From assembly GCA_038125725.1 (NCBI GenBank), contig JAYPEK010000008.1:41141-105140 (forward strand): 64,000 nucleotides of DNA, read 5' to 3'. The stretch comes from TMED8 sp038125725. GTDB lineage: Bacteria > Pseudomonadota > Alphaproteobacteria > Rhodospirillales > Casp-alpha2. Below the pieces are notes generated by a model. The model was not told the DNA's origin and did no database searches. It was given only the letters and a program-made list of their open reading frames with translations. Shown in pieces: positions 51,263 to 60,880 of the stretch. The position numbers and the translations under genes were made by a program. Each line of letters begins with the position of its first letter. The first letter of the stretch is position 1.

Positions 51263-52525
51263 TCAGGCGGCGAGCGGCGCGCCCGAACCGCGCCGGCGGT
51301 TGCGCGCACGTTTGCGTTTGCGCTCGGGGTTGCCGCCCGGTTTGCCGTGCGGCTTGTTCTTGCCGGCAGATTTCTTGCGCGGAAATTCGTGCTTGGGCTC
51401 TTCGCCGATGACGGTGAGCCGGCTGCCGATCAGGCGCTCGATGTCACGCAGGTAGCCGCGTTCCTCGGCATCGCAGAACGACACCGCCATGCCGCTGGCA
51501 CCGGCGCGCGCCGTGCGGCCGATGCGATGCACGTAGCTATCGGGGATGTTCGGCAGCTCGAAGTTGACGACGTGCGAAATGCCGTCCACGTCGATGCCGC
51601 GCGCGGCGATATCGGTGGCGACCAGCACGCGGGCCTCGCCGCTGCGGAAGCGTTTCAGCGCGCGCTGCCGCGCCCCTTGCGATTTGTTGCCGTGAATGGC
51701 GTCGGCGTCGATGCCACGGTTTTCCAATTGCTGCGCGACCTTGTTGGCGCGGTGCTTGGTGCGGGTGAAGACGATCACCCGGTCCATCGAGGCATCGCCA
51801 AGGATCTCCGCCAGCAGCGGAATTTTGTCGTTGGTGGCGACATGGTGCACCTGCTGCACGATGCGTTCCACCGGCGTCGCCTGCGGCGCCACTTCGACGC
51901 GCGCGGGATCGGAGAGGATTTCGCCCGCCAACTTGGCGATGTCGGCCGGCATGGTGGCCGAGAACAGCAGCGATTGGCGATGCGCCGGCACGGCGGCGGC
52001 GATCTTGCGCACGTCGCGCACGAAGCCCATGTCGAGCATCCGGTCGGCTTCGTCGAGGACCAGGAATTCGATGCCGCCCAGCTTGACGTGGCGCTGGTTC
52101 ATCAGGTCCAGGAGCCGGCCTGGCGTGGCGATCAGGATATCGACGCCGCGCGCCAGCTTGTTGACCTGGGCATGTTGGCTGACGCCGCCGAAGATCACCG
52201 CTTGACGCAGGTGCAGGTGCTTGGCGAAGCTCTGCATTTCGTCGCCGATCTGGATCGCCAGTTCGCGCGTCGGCGCCAGGATCAGGGCGCGGGGGCCGCG
52301 CTGGCGGCCGGCGATTTCATCGCGGAACAGCTTGTCCAGGATCGGCAGCCCGAAGGCGGCCGTCTTGCCGGTGCCGGTCTGGGCGATGCCGAGCGCGTCC
52401 TTGCCGGCGAGCAGTTCGGGAATGGCCCGGGCCTGGATCGGCGTCGGGGTTTCATAGTTCTTGGCGCGCAAGGCGCGCTGGATCGGTTCGGCGAGGCCGA
52501 GATCCGAGAAAGTCTTATCAGTCAC
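51263..52525 (-). CDS. DEAD-box RNA helicase (RhlE-like)
   Basis: The 420-residue protein has motif I AQTGTGKTAAFGLP, motif Ia PTRELAIQI, motif II VLDEADRML, motif III FSATM and motif VI HRIGRTARAG. The C-terminus is short, basic and Arg/Lys-rich (NPERKRKRARNRRRG). It is typical of RhlE/RhlB-type ribosome or mRNA helicases. A hairpin lies in its 204-bp upstream region. Confidence 0.95.
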   Translation of the reverse strand: MTDKTFSDLGLAEPIQRALRAKNYETPTPIQARAIPELLAGKDALGIAQTGTGKTAAFGLPILDKLFRDEIAGRQRGPRALILAPTRELAIQIGDEMQSFAKHLHLRQAVIFGGVSQHAQVNKLARGVDILIATPGRLLDLMNQRHVKLGGIEFLVLDEADRMLDMGFVRDVRKIAAAVPAHRQSLLFSATMPADIAKLAGEILSDPARVEVAPQATPVERIVQQVHHVATNDKIPLLAEILGDASMDRVIVFTRTKHRANKVAQQLENRGIDADAIHGNKSQGARQRALKRFRSGEARVLVATDIAARGIDVDGISHVVNFELPNIPDSYVHRIGRTARAGASGMAVSFCDAEERGYLRDIERLIGSRLTVIGEEPKHEFPRKKSAGKNKPHGKPGGNPERKRKRARNRRRGSGAPLAA

Positions 52526-52729
52526 GTAAATGGTCTTTCATTGTGCGCCGCGCGATTCTCGCGCTGGCGTCGTACCGGGATCCGGGCGCGGCCGGATTGG
52601 CAGGTTCTTGATTATTGTTCCCGGGAAATCACACCGCCTTTGAGCGGTGGTTCGCGCAATCGCGAGACAATCAATGACGGAGAGATGCGCCCGATCGGCG
52701 AAGAAGTCAAGCGAACCAAAATATTAAGT
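52526..52729. other. 204-bp leader region with hairpin
   Basis: A hairpin CACCGC-CTTTGA-GCGGTG lies near 52631-52648. Since DEAD-box helicase genes often have regulated leaders, this may be part of the 5' untranslated region of the helicase gene, but no clear switch was defined. Confidence 0.4.
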
Positions 52730-53509
52730 TCACGGCTTGAGCTTATAGCCCGTCGCGAACAGCCGCGCACACAGCAGCCAGAGCGCCGCATTGACGCCCG
52801 CCATGACAACGATGCCGGCGCCGAGATTGCCGTCCGCGTGGCCGATGAAGCCGTAGCGGAAACCGTCGATCATATAGAAGAAGGGGTTGAAGTGAGCGGC
52901 GGTCTGCGCCGCTTCCGGCAGGCGCTGGATGGAATAGAAGGTGCCGGACAGGAACGACAGCGGCGTGATGACGAAATTGGTCACCGCAGAAATCTGGTCG
53001 TATTTCTCCGCCCACATGGCGCCGAGCACGCCCAACTGCGCCAGCATCATCGACGCCATGATGCCGTGGAACAGGATGTGGCCGGGGCTGTGCAGGCTGA
53101 CGCCGACCGCCAAGTGCATGGCGATGGAGACGGCAAAACCGACGACGATGCCGCGCGTTACGCCGCCCATGGTCAGGCCGAAATGGATTTCCACCGGCGT
53201 CAGCGGCGGCATCAGGGTATCGACGATATTGCCCTGCATCTTTGAGATCATCAGCGACGAAGACGTGTTGGCGAAGGCGTTCTGGGCGATGGCCATGACG
53301 ATCAGGCCCGGCGCCAGGAACTGGGTGAACGGAATGCCGGCGACCGAGCGCGCGGCGCCGCCGAGCGCCAGCGCGAACACCGCCAGGAACAAGAGCGTCG
53401 TCACCACCGGCGCCAGCATGGTCTGGGTATAGACCTTCATGAACCGGCGCACTTCGCGCATGTAGAGGGTCCAAAGCCCGATCCAGTTGGCGGCGGCGGG
53501 GTCGTGCAT
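52730..53509 (-). CDS. ABC-2 type transporter permease
   Basis: The 259-residue protein has six hydrophobic segments. QNAFANTSSSLMISKMQGNI and FVITPLSFLSGTFYSIQRLP are typical of ABC-2 (NodJ/YadH-like) permeases. It needs a separate ATPase that is not encoded beside it. Its start is divergent from recX. Confidence 0.88.
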   Translation of the reverse strand: MHDPAAANWIGLWTLYMREVRRFMKVYTQTMLAPVVTTLLFLAVFALALGGAARSVAGIPFTQFLAPGLIVMAIAQNAFANTSSSLMISKMQGNIVDTLMPPLTPVEIHFGLTMGGVTRGIVVGFAVSIAMHLAVGVSLHSPGHILFHGIMASMMLAQLGVLGAMWAEKYDQISAVTNFVITPLSFLSGTFYSIQRLPEAAQTAAHFNPFFYMIDGFRYGFIGHADGNLGAGIVVMAGVNAALWLLCARLFATGYKLKP

Positions 53510-53624
53510 TAAGAAATCCTCCTCGCAACGTCGCCCTTATATAGTGCTCTGGCCCTTGGCTGGCCATAGGAACGTAGCCGACCAGCCCTTGGCTGGCCGG
53601 GGGGTGCATGTCAGACTCGCGCCC

Positions 53625-54275
53625 ATGAACGACGAAGACCGCGACGAGCCGGAACTGCTGGACGCCGATGCGCGCCCGAAGCGCAAGAAACGCGGCCCGG
53701 CGAAGGTCAATGCGAAGAAACTCGAAAACGCCGCGCTGCATTACCTGCAACGGTTTTCCACATCGTCCGAAAACTTGCGCCGGGTGCTGATGCGCCGGGT
53801 CTACCGTTCCGCCCATCACCATGACACCGATGTCGACGAAGGCGCCGAATGGGTCGATGCGGTGGTGCAGAAGATGCTGCGCCAGGGCTTCGTCAACGAT
53901 CGCCTGTTCGCCGAAGGGCGCGTCCGCTCCTTGCTGGCGCGCGGCACGCCGCTCCGGGGGATCAGGATGCAACTGCGCGAAAAGGGCGTGGCGCCCGAGA
54001 TCGTCGACGAGGTGCTGGCGCTGGTCCAGGACGACGATGGCGACGTCGATTTCGCCGCCGCCGTGGCGCTGGCCAAGCGCCGCCGGCTGGGGCCGTTCTC
54101 GACCCGCGCCGATCGGGCCGAACGGCGCGAGAAGGACATGGCGGCGCTCGCCCGCGCTGGATTCGGCTACGAGATCGCGGTCCGGGTCATCGACGCCGAG
54201 ACGCCGGACGATCTGGAGGAAATGAAGCACGATCCCAAGGGCGGCGGGCTTGGCTATTTTCCCGATGAGTTCTAA
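53625..54275 (+). CDS. recX: RecX regulatory protein
   Basis: The 216-residue protein starts at ATG 53625. It contains the RecX three-helix repeats: NAALHYLQRFSTSSENLRRVL, MLRQGFVNDRLFAEGRVRSLL and GTPLRGIRMQLREKGVAPEIV. It modulates RecA activity. A basic N-terminus (RPKRKKRGPAKVNAKK) is longer than usual. Two copies of CTTGGCTGGCC lie just upstream. Confidence 0.88.
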   Translation: MNDEDRDEPELLDADARPKRKKRGPAKVNAKKLENAALHYLQRFSTSSENLRRVLMRRVYRSAHHHDTDVDEGAEWVDAVVQKMLRQGFVNDRLFAEGRVRSLLARGTPLRGIRMQLREKGVAPEIVDEVLALVQDDDGDVDFAAAVALAKRRRLGPFSTRADRAERREKDMAALARAGFGYEIAVRVIDAETPDDLEEMKHDPKGGGLGYFPDEF

Positions 54276-54319
54276 ATTCCCACATCCGTCGATCAGGCAT
54301 CAATCAGGGAGCCAAGCTC

Positions 54320-54658
54320 ATGAGCGTCACCATCTACCACAATCCGAAATGCTCCAAGTCGCGCCAGACGCTGGCGCTCCTGCAGGAGAACGGCGTCGAG
54401 CCGAAAATCGTCGAATACCTTTCCACCCCGCCGAGCGCCGCGGAACTGAAGAAGATCCTGAAGAAAATGGGCAAGGGGCCGCGCGACGTGCTGCGGTCCA
54501 AGGAAGCCAAGGAAGAGGGTATCGACAAGTCGCTCGACGGCGACGACCTGATTGCCGCCATCGCCGCCCATCCGCGCGCCCTGGAGCGCCCGATCGTGGT
54601 CAAGGGCGACAAGGCGGCGCTCGGCCGGCCGCCGGAAAGCGTGCTCGAAATCATCTGA
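54320..54658 (+). CDS. arsC: Arsenate reductase-like protein (ArsC, glutaredoxin type)
   Basis: The 112-residue protein has YHNPKCSKSRQTLALLQENG, with the ArsC catalytic NPxCSxSR motif, and PIVVKGDKAALGRPPESVL, the C-terminal family block. ArsC reduces arsenate with glutaredoxin, but many homologues have other or unknown roles. No other ars genes are present. Confidence 0.9.
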   Translation: MSVTIYHNPKCSKSRQTLALLQENGVEPKIVEYLSTPPSAAELKKILKKMGKGPRDVLRSKEAKEEGIDKSLDGDDLIAAIAAHPRALERPIVVKGDKAALGRPPESVLEII

Positions 54659-54827
54659 GGCCCGGAGATACCTGGCCCAGGCAGCGTCGTTTAAGGCCAA
54701 ACCCTTGCGCTTGTTGATACATTCCCCTTGCCGTCGGCTGCGCAAGGATTCACACTGCGAATTGGGAGTTCCCTGTTTGGGTTGAAACGGGACGCCGTTT
54801 GCGCGTCCCCAGTGGATGTAGGGTGCC

Positions 54828-56449
54828 ATGGCAGCGAAAAGCGCCGGCAAGTCCAAGACGGCAGCGCCGAAGCCAAGCCGAAGGGCAAGGCCGCGGCCAA
54901 GCCGCGTCGCCAGGCGAGTGCCGTGCTGAAGCCTGCCAAGGAAGCCAAAGCCGCGGCAACCCAGAAACCCGATCCGAAGCCCCAATCGGCGCCTGAACCC
55001 GTTGCACCTGTCGGCCCGACGCCGGAACAGGTTGCTGCCTGGCGGGCCCTCTCGCAGGAAGAGCGCCGGGCGCTGCGCGAACGCGAGGCGGCGCGGATTT
55101 TCTCCGAAGCCGCCGAGGCGCACCAGCGCGGCGATCTCGATGCCGCCATCGAGGGCTACAACCGCTCCCTCTTTCTCAATGCCAAGGTCGCCGACGTCTA
55201 CAACAACCTGGGCGTGGCGCTCAGGGTCAAGGGCAAGCTCGAGGCCGCCGTGGCCTGCTATCGCCGCTCCCTGGTGCTGCGGCCGGGCAGCGCGTCGGTC
55301 TATTCCAACATGGGCAACGCGCTTCGCGAAATGGGCCGCCTGCAGACCTCCGTCGCGGCACACCAGCAAGCCATCAAGCACGCGCCGGCCAACCCGGAAG
55401 CGTACTATAACCTTGGCCTTACGCTGCGTGATCTCGGCCAGGTGGACCAGGCTCTGGCCTGCTTCGGCAAGACGCTATCGTTGCGCGCCGACCATGTGGA
55501 TTGCCACTGGGACCGGGCGCTGACGCTCCTGACCAAGGGCGACTACAAGCCCGGATTCGCCGAATACGAATGGCGCTGGCGCCTGGATCGCAGCCCGCCG
55601 CGCGGCTATTCGCAGCCCGAATGGGACGGCGCGGCGATGAAGGGCAAGACCCTTCTGATCCACCAGGAGCAGGGCTTCGGCGACATGCTGCAGTTCGCGC
55701 GCTACCTGCCGATGGTCAAGGAACGCTCCGGCGCCACCTTGGTGGTCGAAGTGTAGCCCGAACTGGCGCGGCTGTTTTCCGGCATCCCCGGTGTCGATAA
55801 GGTAATCGACCGGGGGGCGGCGCTGCCCAAGTTCGACGCCTATGTGCCGATGATGTCGCTGGCACGAATTTTCGGCACCACGTTGGAGACCATTCCGGCC
55901 AACGTGCCGTACCTGAAGGCGCCGGAGATGGAGACCCTGAAACTGCCGCCGTCCATGGACAAGCAGTTCCGCGTCGGCATCGCCTGGGCCGGTCGGCCGA
56001 CCCACAAGAACGACGCCAACCGGTCCTGCGAATTCCGCCAGTTCGTCGAACTGCTGGGCATCCCCGGGATCACCGTCTACAGCCTGCAGAAGGGCCCGAA
56101 CGAGGCCGACGTCAAGGAATACGGCTGCGAGGGCCTGGTCATGAACCTCGCACCCCGGCTCCGGGATTTCGCCGACACCGCGGCGGTATTGCAGCAGCTC
56201 GATCTGGTGATTACCGTCGACACGGCTCTCGGCCATCTGGCAGGCGCGCTCGGCGTGCCGACCTGGGTGGCGGTGCCGTTCGCGCCCGATTGGCGCTGGA
56301 TGCTGGAATCTGAGACCTCGCCCTGGTATCCCCAGCACCGCCTGTTCCGGCAGGCCGAGCCGGGCGGCTGGGACGGCGTTTTCTCGAATATCCGCAAGGC
56401 CTTGCGCGAAAAGCTGGGGCTCAAGCCGGTATCGCCGGTGGTGATCTGA
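54828..56449 (+). pseudogene. TPR-glycosyltransferase-like gene with frameshift and amber stop
   Basis: The intact ancestor would start at ATG 54828 (MAAKSAGKSKTAAPK). A one-base loss near 54870 moves the frame, after which KPKGKAAAKPRRQ and three TPR units (AEAHQRGDLDAAIEGYNRSL; VYSNMGNALREMG; YYNLGLTLRDLGQ) follow. At 55754-55756 an in-frame TAG interrupts VVEV*PELARLFSG, where homologues have Gln, so CAG to TAG is the likely mutation. Downstream sequence stays in frame to 56449 with VGIAWAGRPTHKNDANRS and LVITVDTALGHLAGALG, the GT9-like end typical of TPR-glycosyltransferase fusions. It is a pseudogene, unless both lesions are assembly errors. Confidence 0.75.
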
Positions 56450-56561
56450 CCGGCATTTTTACGATCCGCTGAAAGGCCCGGCGTTAACCGAAAATTTGTC
56501 TATTCATGCTGCAATTGGCAGAGGGCGGTAAACCCGTTTTGCGGGCTTGCCGCGCCAATGG

Positions 56562-58388
56562 ATGGATAAATCGCCGGAAACCGCCGTGCCCGCACGCAAA
56601 CAGAGGTTCACCAACGGCCAGGTCATCTACCGCGAGGGAGATGACAGCGACCGCGCGTTCGAGGTGCTTTCGGGCGCCGTCGAACTGCTGGCCGATCGGC
56701 CGGAGGGCGAAACGCGCGTCGGCGTGGCGCGCGCCGGCGACATGTTCGGCGAGCAGGGCCTGATCGCCGGCGGGGTGCGCGACCAGACGGCGCGTGCCGT
56801 CGGCCAGGTGATGGTGCGCCCGATTCTGCGTGAAAACGGCGCCGCTTCTGGCGCCGGACGCGGCGGCGGGCTGATGGGCCGTCTGTTCGAGCGTTTCGGT
56901 GGCCGGCGTCAGAAAGGCCAGGCGCCCCCCGAGGTGCCGCCGCCGGCGTCGCCCGGCCTGATTCAACGGATGATGCAGTCGGTGCACCCCCTGGAGGGGC
57001 GCATCGAAGTGCGTCTGGTGCAGTTGGCCGGCGACGACGGCCGCGCCCAGGCGCGCCATATCGCCGCGTCGCTGGAGCGTTTCCGCGATATCCGGGTCAA
57101 GCTGATCGACGCCGGGTTCGAAATCGACGTCAACAAGGGCCTGGCGCGCGAACTGCTGCGTATTGGCCGTGCCGGCCGCCGGCTGCTGCGCCAGCACGAA
57201 GGCGATCTCTTGGTTTGGGGCCATGTGCCGTCCGGCGGCATGGCCGTGCACCTGCATTTCGTCGCTCGCGGCGACTGGGATGAACGGCTGCCGGGCGCCT
57301 TCTCGACCGCCACCGACCTGCCGTTGCCGCTGAATTTCGATGCGTCCATGGCCGATCTTCTGCATGCTGTGCTGCTGGCCGCGACCCGGCCGAAGCGGGG
57401 CGAGCAGGAGGAATTGCGCGGCGCCATGCTGCCCGCCGCCGCCGAGGCCGCCGACAAGGCCATGGCTGGTCCGCCGTCGGGCCTGGGGGCGCGCGAACGC
57501 GCCGGCATGTCACTCTGTCATGGCAACGTGCACGCGGCGCTTTGGGCGCAGACCCGCGATCTGGTGCATCTGGACCGCGCGCATGCGGTTTATCATGCGG
57601 CGCTCGGCCATCTCGCCAACGACGAGGCCGCCATCGACTGGGCGGTGGCCAACAAGCACCTCGCCTCCATCGCCTTCATCCGGGCCGAGGAGGGCGGCGG
57701 CTCGCAGCATTACGAAGAGGCCGCGGCGGCGGCGCTGGCGGCGCTCGATACCCTGACCGCCGAGACCTATCCTTTGGATTGGGCGGCGCTGCAGTACAAG
57801 CTGGGCTCCATTCATTACCGGCTCGGCTTCGAAAGTGGCGACACCGACGTGCTGCGGCGTTCGCTCCGCTACCACCGATATGCGCTCAAGACCTATTCGC
57901 GCAAACACACGCCCGAGCGCTGGGCCGAGGTAATGTCCGCCTTCGGCCAGGCGGCACAGGTGTTCGGCGAACACATGAAGAGCCTGGAAGCGTTGGCCAC
58001 CGCGGTCAACGCCTGCAAGGCCGTGGCCGAGGTGAGCGACCGGCGCAAGAAGCCGCTGGCCTGGGCGGCGGCGCAGAACAACCTGGGCTCGGCGCTGTTC
58101 CTGCTCGGCAAGAAGGCACGCAATCCCGAACGCCTGGAAGCGGCGATACATGCCTTTGAAAATGCCCTCGAGGTCTATACACAGCGCCAGCTTTATCGCC
58201 TGGCGGCGGTCACCGAAAAGAATTTGGAGCGCGCCCAGGACATGATCGACTGGTACGCGCCGGATGGCATTCCGATCATTGATCTGGCAGGTACGCCGGT
58301 TGCCGAGTTGACCGCCCGCGCCAGCGCCATCAACAGCGCCGAGCCCGGCCGGGTGCGTTCAGGCCAGGCTATTGAAGTCATCGAGTAG
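56562..58388 (+). CDS. Cyclic-nucleotide-binding domain protein with TPR region
   Basis: From ATG 56562 the protein is 608 residues. Residues about 12-90 form a cNMP-binding-like beta-barrel (FTNGQVIYREGDDSDRAFEV; VARAGDMFGEQGLIAGG). A Gly/Ala/Pro-rich linker, a mixed middle domain and a TPR-type C-terminus follow (AAAQNNLGSALFLLGKKARN; AIHAFENALEVYTQRQ). It is a soluble regulator. The cAMP made by the cyclase at 6372 is a possible ligand, although this link is inference. The gene is convergent with ptsI. Confidence 0.78.
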   Translation: MDKSPETAVPARKQRFTNGQVIYREGDDSDRAFEVLSGAVELLADRPEGETRVGVARAGDMFGEQGLIAGGVRDQTARAVGQVMVRPILRENGAASGAGRGGGLMGRLFERFGGRRQKGQAPPEVPPPASPGLIQRMMQSVHPLEGRIEVRLVQLAGDDGRAQARHIAASLERFRDIRVKLIDAGFEIDVNKGLARELLRIGRAGRRLLRQHEGDLLVWGHVPSGGMAVHLHFVARGDWDERLPGAFSTATDLPLPLNFDASMADLLHAVLLAATRPKRGEQEELRGAMLPAAAEAADKAMAGPPSGLGARERAGMSLCHGNVHAALWAQTRDLVHLDRAHAVYHAALGHLANDEAAIDWAVANKHLASIAFIRAEEGGGSQHYEEAAAAALAALDTLTAETYPLDWAALQYKLGSIHYRLGFESGDTDVLRRSLRYHRYALKTYSRKHTPERWAEVMSAFGQAAQVFGEHMKSLEALATAVNACKAVAEVSDRRKKPLAWAAAQNNLGSALFLLGKKARNPERLEAAIHAFENALEVYTQRQLYRLAAVTEKNLERAQDMIDWYAPDGIPIIDLAGTPVAELTARASAINSAEPGRVRSGQAIEVIE

Positions 58389-60113
58389 GGTCGAGATCCG
58401 CCCCGAGTCCGTCTGATCCATGATCAAGGCGGCGCGCGCCGCCGCCGCCACCGCGTCCATCTTGCGGATGCGTTGTTTCACGTGCGGGATGCTGGCCGGC
58501 GTCATCGACAATTCGTGCAGCCCGAGCCCGGCCAACAGCGCGGTGAACCGCGGATCGCCGGCGATCTCTCCGCAAATGGAAATCGGAATGCGCGCGCGAA
58601 GTGCCGCGCTGGTGGTGAATTGGATAAGCCGTAGCACCGCCGGGTGCAGCGGGTCGAAAAGATGCGCCACGTGCTCGTTGGCGCGGTCGGCGGCGAGCGT
58701 GTACATGGTCAGGTCGTTGGAGCCGATGGCGAAGAAATCGCTCACCTGCGCCAGCGCATCGGCGGCCAGCGCCGCGCCCGGCACCTCGATCATCACGCCC
58801 AATGGCGGCAGCGGGTCCGGCACCGGCACCTTGCGGCGTTTGAGCTTTCGCGCCGCGTCCGCGAGAATCTTGCGTGCCTGTATCACCTCCTTGGTGGTCG
58901 AAACCATCGGCAACAGCAGCCGCAGCGGACCGTGGTTGGCGGCCCTCAGCGCGGCGCGGAACTGGGTCTCCAGCAGCTTGCCGTCCATTAGGGCGAGGCG
59001 GATACCGCGCAGGCCCAGCGCCGTCGCGGCGCTGTCGTCGAGCGCGCCCATGCCCGCCTGGGCCGGCTTGTCGGCGCCGATGTCGAGGGAGCGGAAGGTC
59101 ACCGGGCGGCCGTCCATGGCGTCGACCAATTTGCGGAGCACGTCGTATTGTTCGTCCTCGTCGGGCGGCGTTTCGCGGTTCATGAACATGAACTCGGAGC
59201 GCAGCAGACCGATGCCCTCGGCGCCGGCCTGCGCCACCATCGGCATTTCCATCGGCAGTTCGACATTCGCCTGCAGCGAAAAACGCGTGCCGTCGCGGCT
59301 GTTGGCCGGCGTCCGGCGGAGCCGGTCGAGCTGGCGGTTCTTGCGCGCCAGTTCCTCGCGCCGCTGGCGGTAGCGTTCCAGCGTCTCGTCATCCGGATTG
59401 ACAACGACATGGCCGCGGCTGCCGTCGACGATGACCATGTCGCCGGTGGCGACGTTGGCGAGCAGGTCTTCGATGCCGAGGATGGCCGGCAGGCCCAACG
59501 CGCGAGCCATGATCGCCGCATGGCCCTCGGCGCCGCCCAGCACCGTGGCGGCGCCGGCGATGCGTTCCGGATCGATCTGTGCCATGTCGGCGGGGCTCAG
59601 GATATCGGCGATGACGATGCTGCCCTTGGCGGCGCTGGAAAACGGCCTCAGCGTCTTGCGCGTCAGGTTGCGGATGACCCGGTTGCCGACCTCGCGGATG
59701 TCGTCCAGGCGTGCCGCGATGTAGGCGTCGTCCATGGCCTGGAAGGTGGCGGCGATGTCGGCGATTTCGTGCTGAAGGGCGGCTTCGGCGTTGATGCGCA
59801 GGCTTTCGACGCGGGCGTCGGCGCCGCGCACCAGGCGCGAATCGTCGAGCATCTGCTGGTAGGCGTCGAGCAGGAACCAGAGCTCTTCCGCCGCCGCGCC
59901 TTCCATCGACTTGGCCCGGTTCTGCAGCCGCCGCACCTGGCGCTGCGCCAGTTTCACGGCATGCGCCAGGCGCTCACGCTCGGCTTTGACCTTGGATTTC
60001 GCAATGGCGTATTCGGGGATTTCCAGCGATCCCGCTTCGCGCAGGTGCGCCGGCCCAATGGCAATGCCGCCGGAAACGCCCAGGCCCCGGAACTTGCGCA
60101 TGGCCGCAACCAT
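58359..60113 (-). CDS. ptsI: PTS enzyme I (phosphoenolpyruvate-protein phosphotransferase)
   Basis: From ATG 60113 (AGGAGG 7 nt upstream) the protein is 584 residues. The phospho-accepting histidine lies in LGGAEGHAAIMARALGLPA. Other blocks are LLRSEFMFMNRETPPDEDEQ, FRSLDIGADKPAQ, SDFFAIGSNDLTMYTLAADR and SICGEIAGDP. It lacks an N-terminal GAF domain, so it is EI rather than EI-Ntr (PtsP). It phosphorylates HPr, encoded 2 bp upstream. The 30-bp tail overlap with the cNMP-binding gene is convergent. Confidence 0.94.
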   Translation of the reverse strand: MVAAMRKFRGLGVSGGIAIGPAHLREAGSLEIPEYAIAKSKVKAERERLAHAVKLAQRQVRRLQNRAKSMEGAAAEELWFLLDAYQQMLDDSRLVRGADARVESLRINAEAALQHEIADIAATFQAMDDAYIAARLDDIREVGNRVIRNLTRKTLRPFSSAAKGSIVIADILSPADMAQIDPERIAGAATVLGGAEGHAAIMARALGLPAILGIEDLLANVATGDMVIVDGSRGHVVVNPDDETLERYRQRREELARKNRQLDRLRRTPANSRDGTRFSLQANVELPMEMPMVAQAGAEGIGLLRSEFMFMNRETPPDEDEQYDVLRKLVDAMDGRPVTFRSLDIGADKPAQAGMGALDDSAATALGLRGIRLALMDGKLLETQFRAALRAANHGPLRLLLPMVSTTKEVIQARKILADAARKLKRRKVPVPDPLPPLGVMIEVPGAALAADALAQVSDFFAIGSNDLTMYTLAADRANEHVAHLFDPLHPAVLRLIQFTTSAALRARIPISICGEIAGDPRFTALLAGLGLHELSMTPASIPHVKQRIRKMDAVAAAARAALIMDQTDSGRISTLLDDFNSLA

Positions 60114-60115
60114 GG

Positions 60116-60388
60116 TCAATCCTCCTGGAAGCGCTCGGCGATCAACTCGCTGATGGCATCCAGCGCTTCTTCCGCTTCGGGACCGGTGGCATTCAGGCGA
60201 ACGTCGGAATCGAGCCCCGCCGCCAGCATCATCAAGCCCATGATGGAGCGCGCCGAGACCGTTTGGCCGCCCTTGGAGACGGTGACGTCGGCTTCGAACT
60301 CGCCGGCCAGTTGCGCGAGCTTCGCCGCGGCGCGGGCATGCAGGCCCCGCTGGTTGGCGATCCTTGCGGTGCGGCCGGCGTCGTTCAC
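60116..60388 (-). CDS. ptsH: HPr phosphocarrier protein
   Basis: The 90-residue protein has the active-site histidine in ANQRGLHARAAAKLAQLA and the regulatory serine region ARSIMGLMMLAAG, the site for HPr kinase. It overlaps the EIIA gene by 4 bp. It transfers phosphate in the regulatory PTS. Confidence 0.96.
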   Translation of the reverse strand: MNDAGRTARIANQRGLHARAAAKLAQLAGEFEADVTVSKGGQTVSARSIMGLMMLAAGLDSDVRLNATGPEAEEALDAISELIAERFQED

Positions 60389-60792
60389 GGTTTCTCTTGG
60401 GCCAGCAATTGCGATGCAATGTTGATGTACTTGCGGCCGGCTTCCTGGGCGCTGCCGACGGCTTCCGCCAGCGGCTGGGTCTCGCGCACCGAGGCGAGCT
60501 TGATCAGCATCGGCAGGTTGACGCCGGCGATGACCTCGACGTTGACCCGGTCCATGACGGAAATCGCCAGGTTCGACGGCGTGCCGCCGAACATGTCGGT
60601 CAACAGCACGACACCGTCGCCGCTGTCCATCTCGCGGGTGCTGTCCATGATCTCGTGCCGACGCTGTTCCATGTCGTCGTCGGGACCGATGCAGACGGCA
60701 GCCACGTTTTCCTGCGGGCCGACGACATGTTCGAGGGCGGCGATGAGTTCTTCGGCCAGGCGGCCATGGGTCACCAGTACCATGCCAATCAT
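60385..60792 (-). CDS. PTS EIIA component, mannose type (regulatory)
   Basis: The 135-residue protein has the phospho-histidine in MVLVTHGRLAEELIAALE and the block VVLLTDMFGGTPSNLAI, as in EIIA-Man. No sugar-transport EIIB/C genes follow, so it is part of a regulatory, not transport, PTS, as usual in alphaproteobacteria. It overlaps ptsH. Confidence 0.94.
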   Translation of the reverse strand: MIGMVLVTHGRLAEELIAALEHVVGPQENVAAVCIGPDDDMEQRRHEIMDSTREMDSGDGVVLLTDMFGGTPSNLAISVMDRVNVEVIAGVNLPMLIKLASVRETQPLAEAVGSAQEAGRKYINIASQLLAQEKP

Positions 60793-60880
60793 CGAATGCG
60801 GCTCTCCCCTGAGCGATGCCTCTGTAACCGGGCTAACGGCGTGCCGTGTTCCCGGCAGCGCATGGGAAGTGATTGTGGAA

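Noticed and set aside
53550..53605. Direct repeats CTTGGCTGGCC upstream of recX as LexA or RecA operator
   Set aside because: They do not resemble the alphaproteobacterial SOS box (GTTC-N7-GTTC), and the short CCAGCC/GGCTGG dyad is unremarkable in GC-rich DNA.
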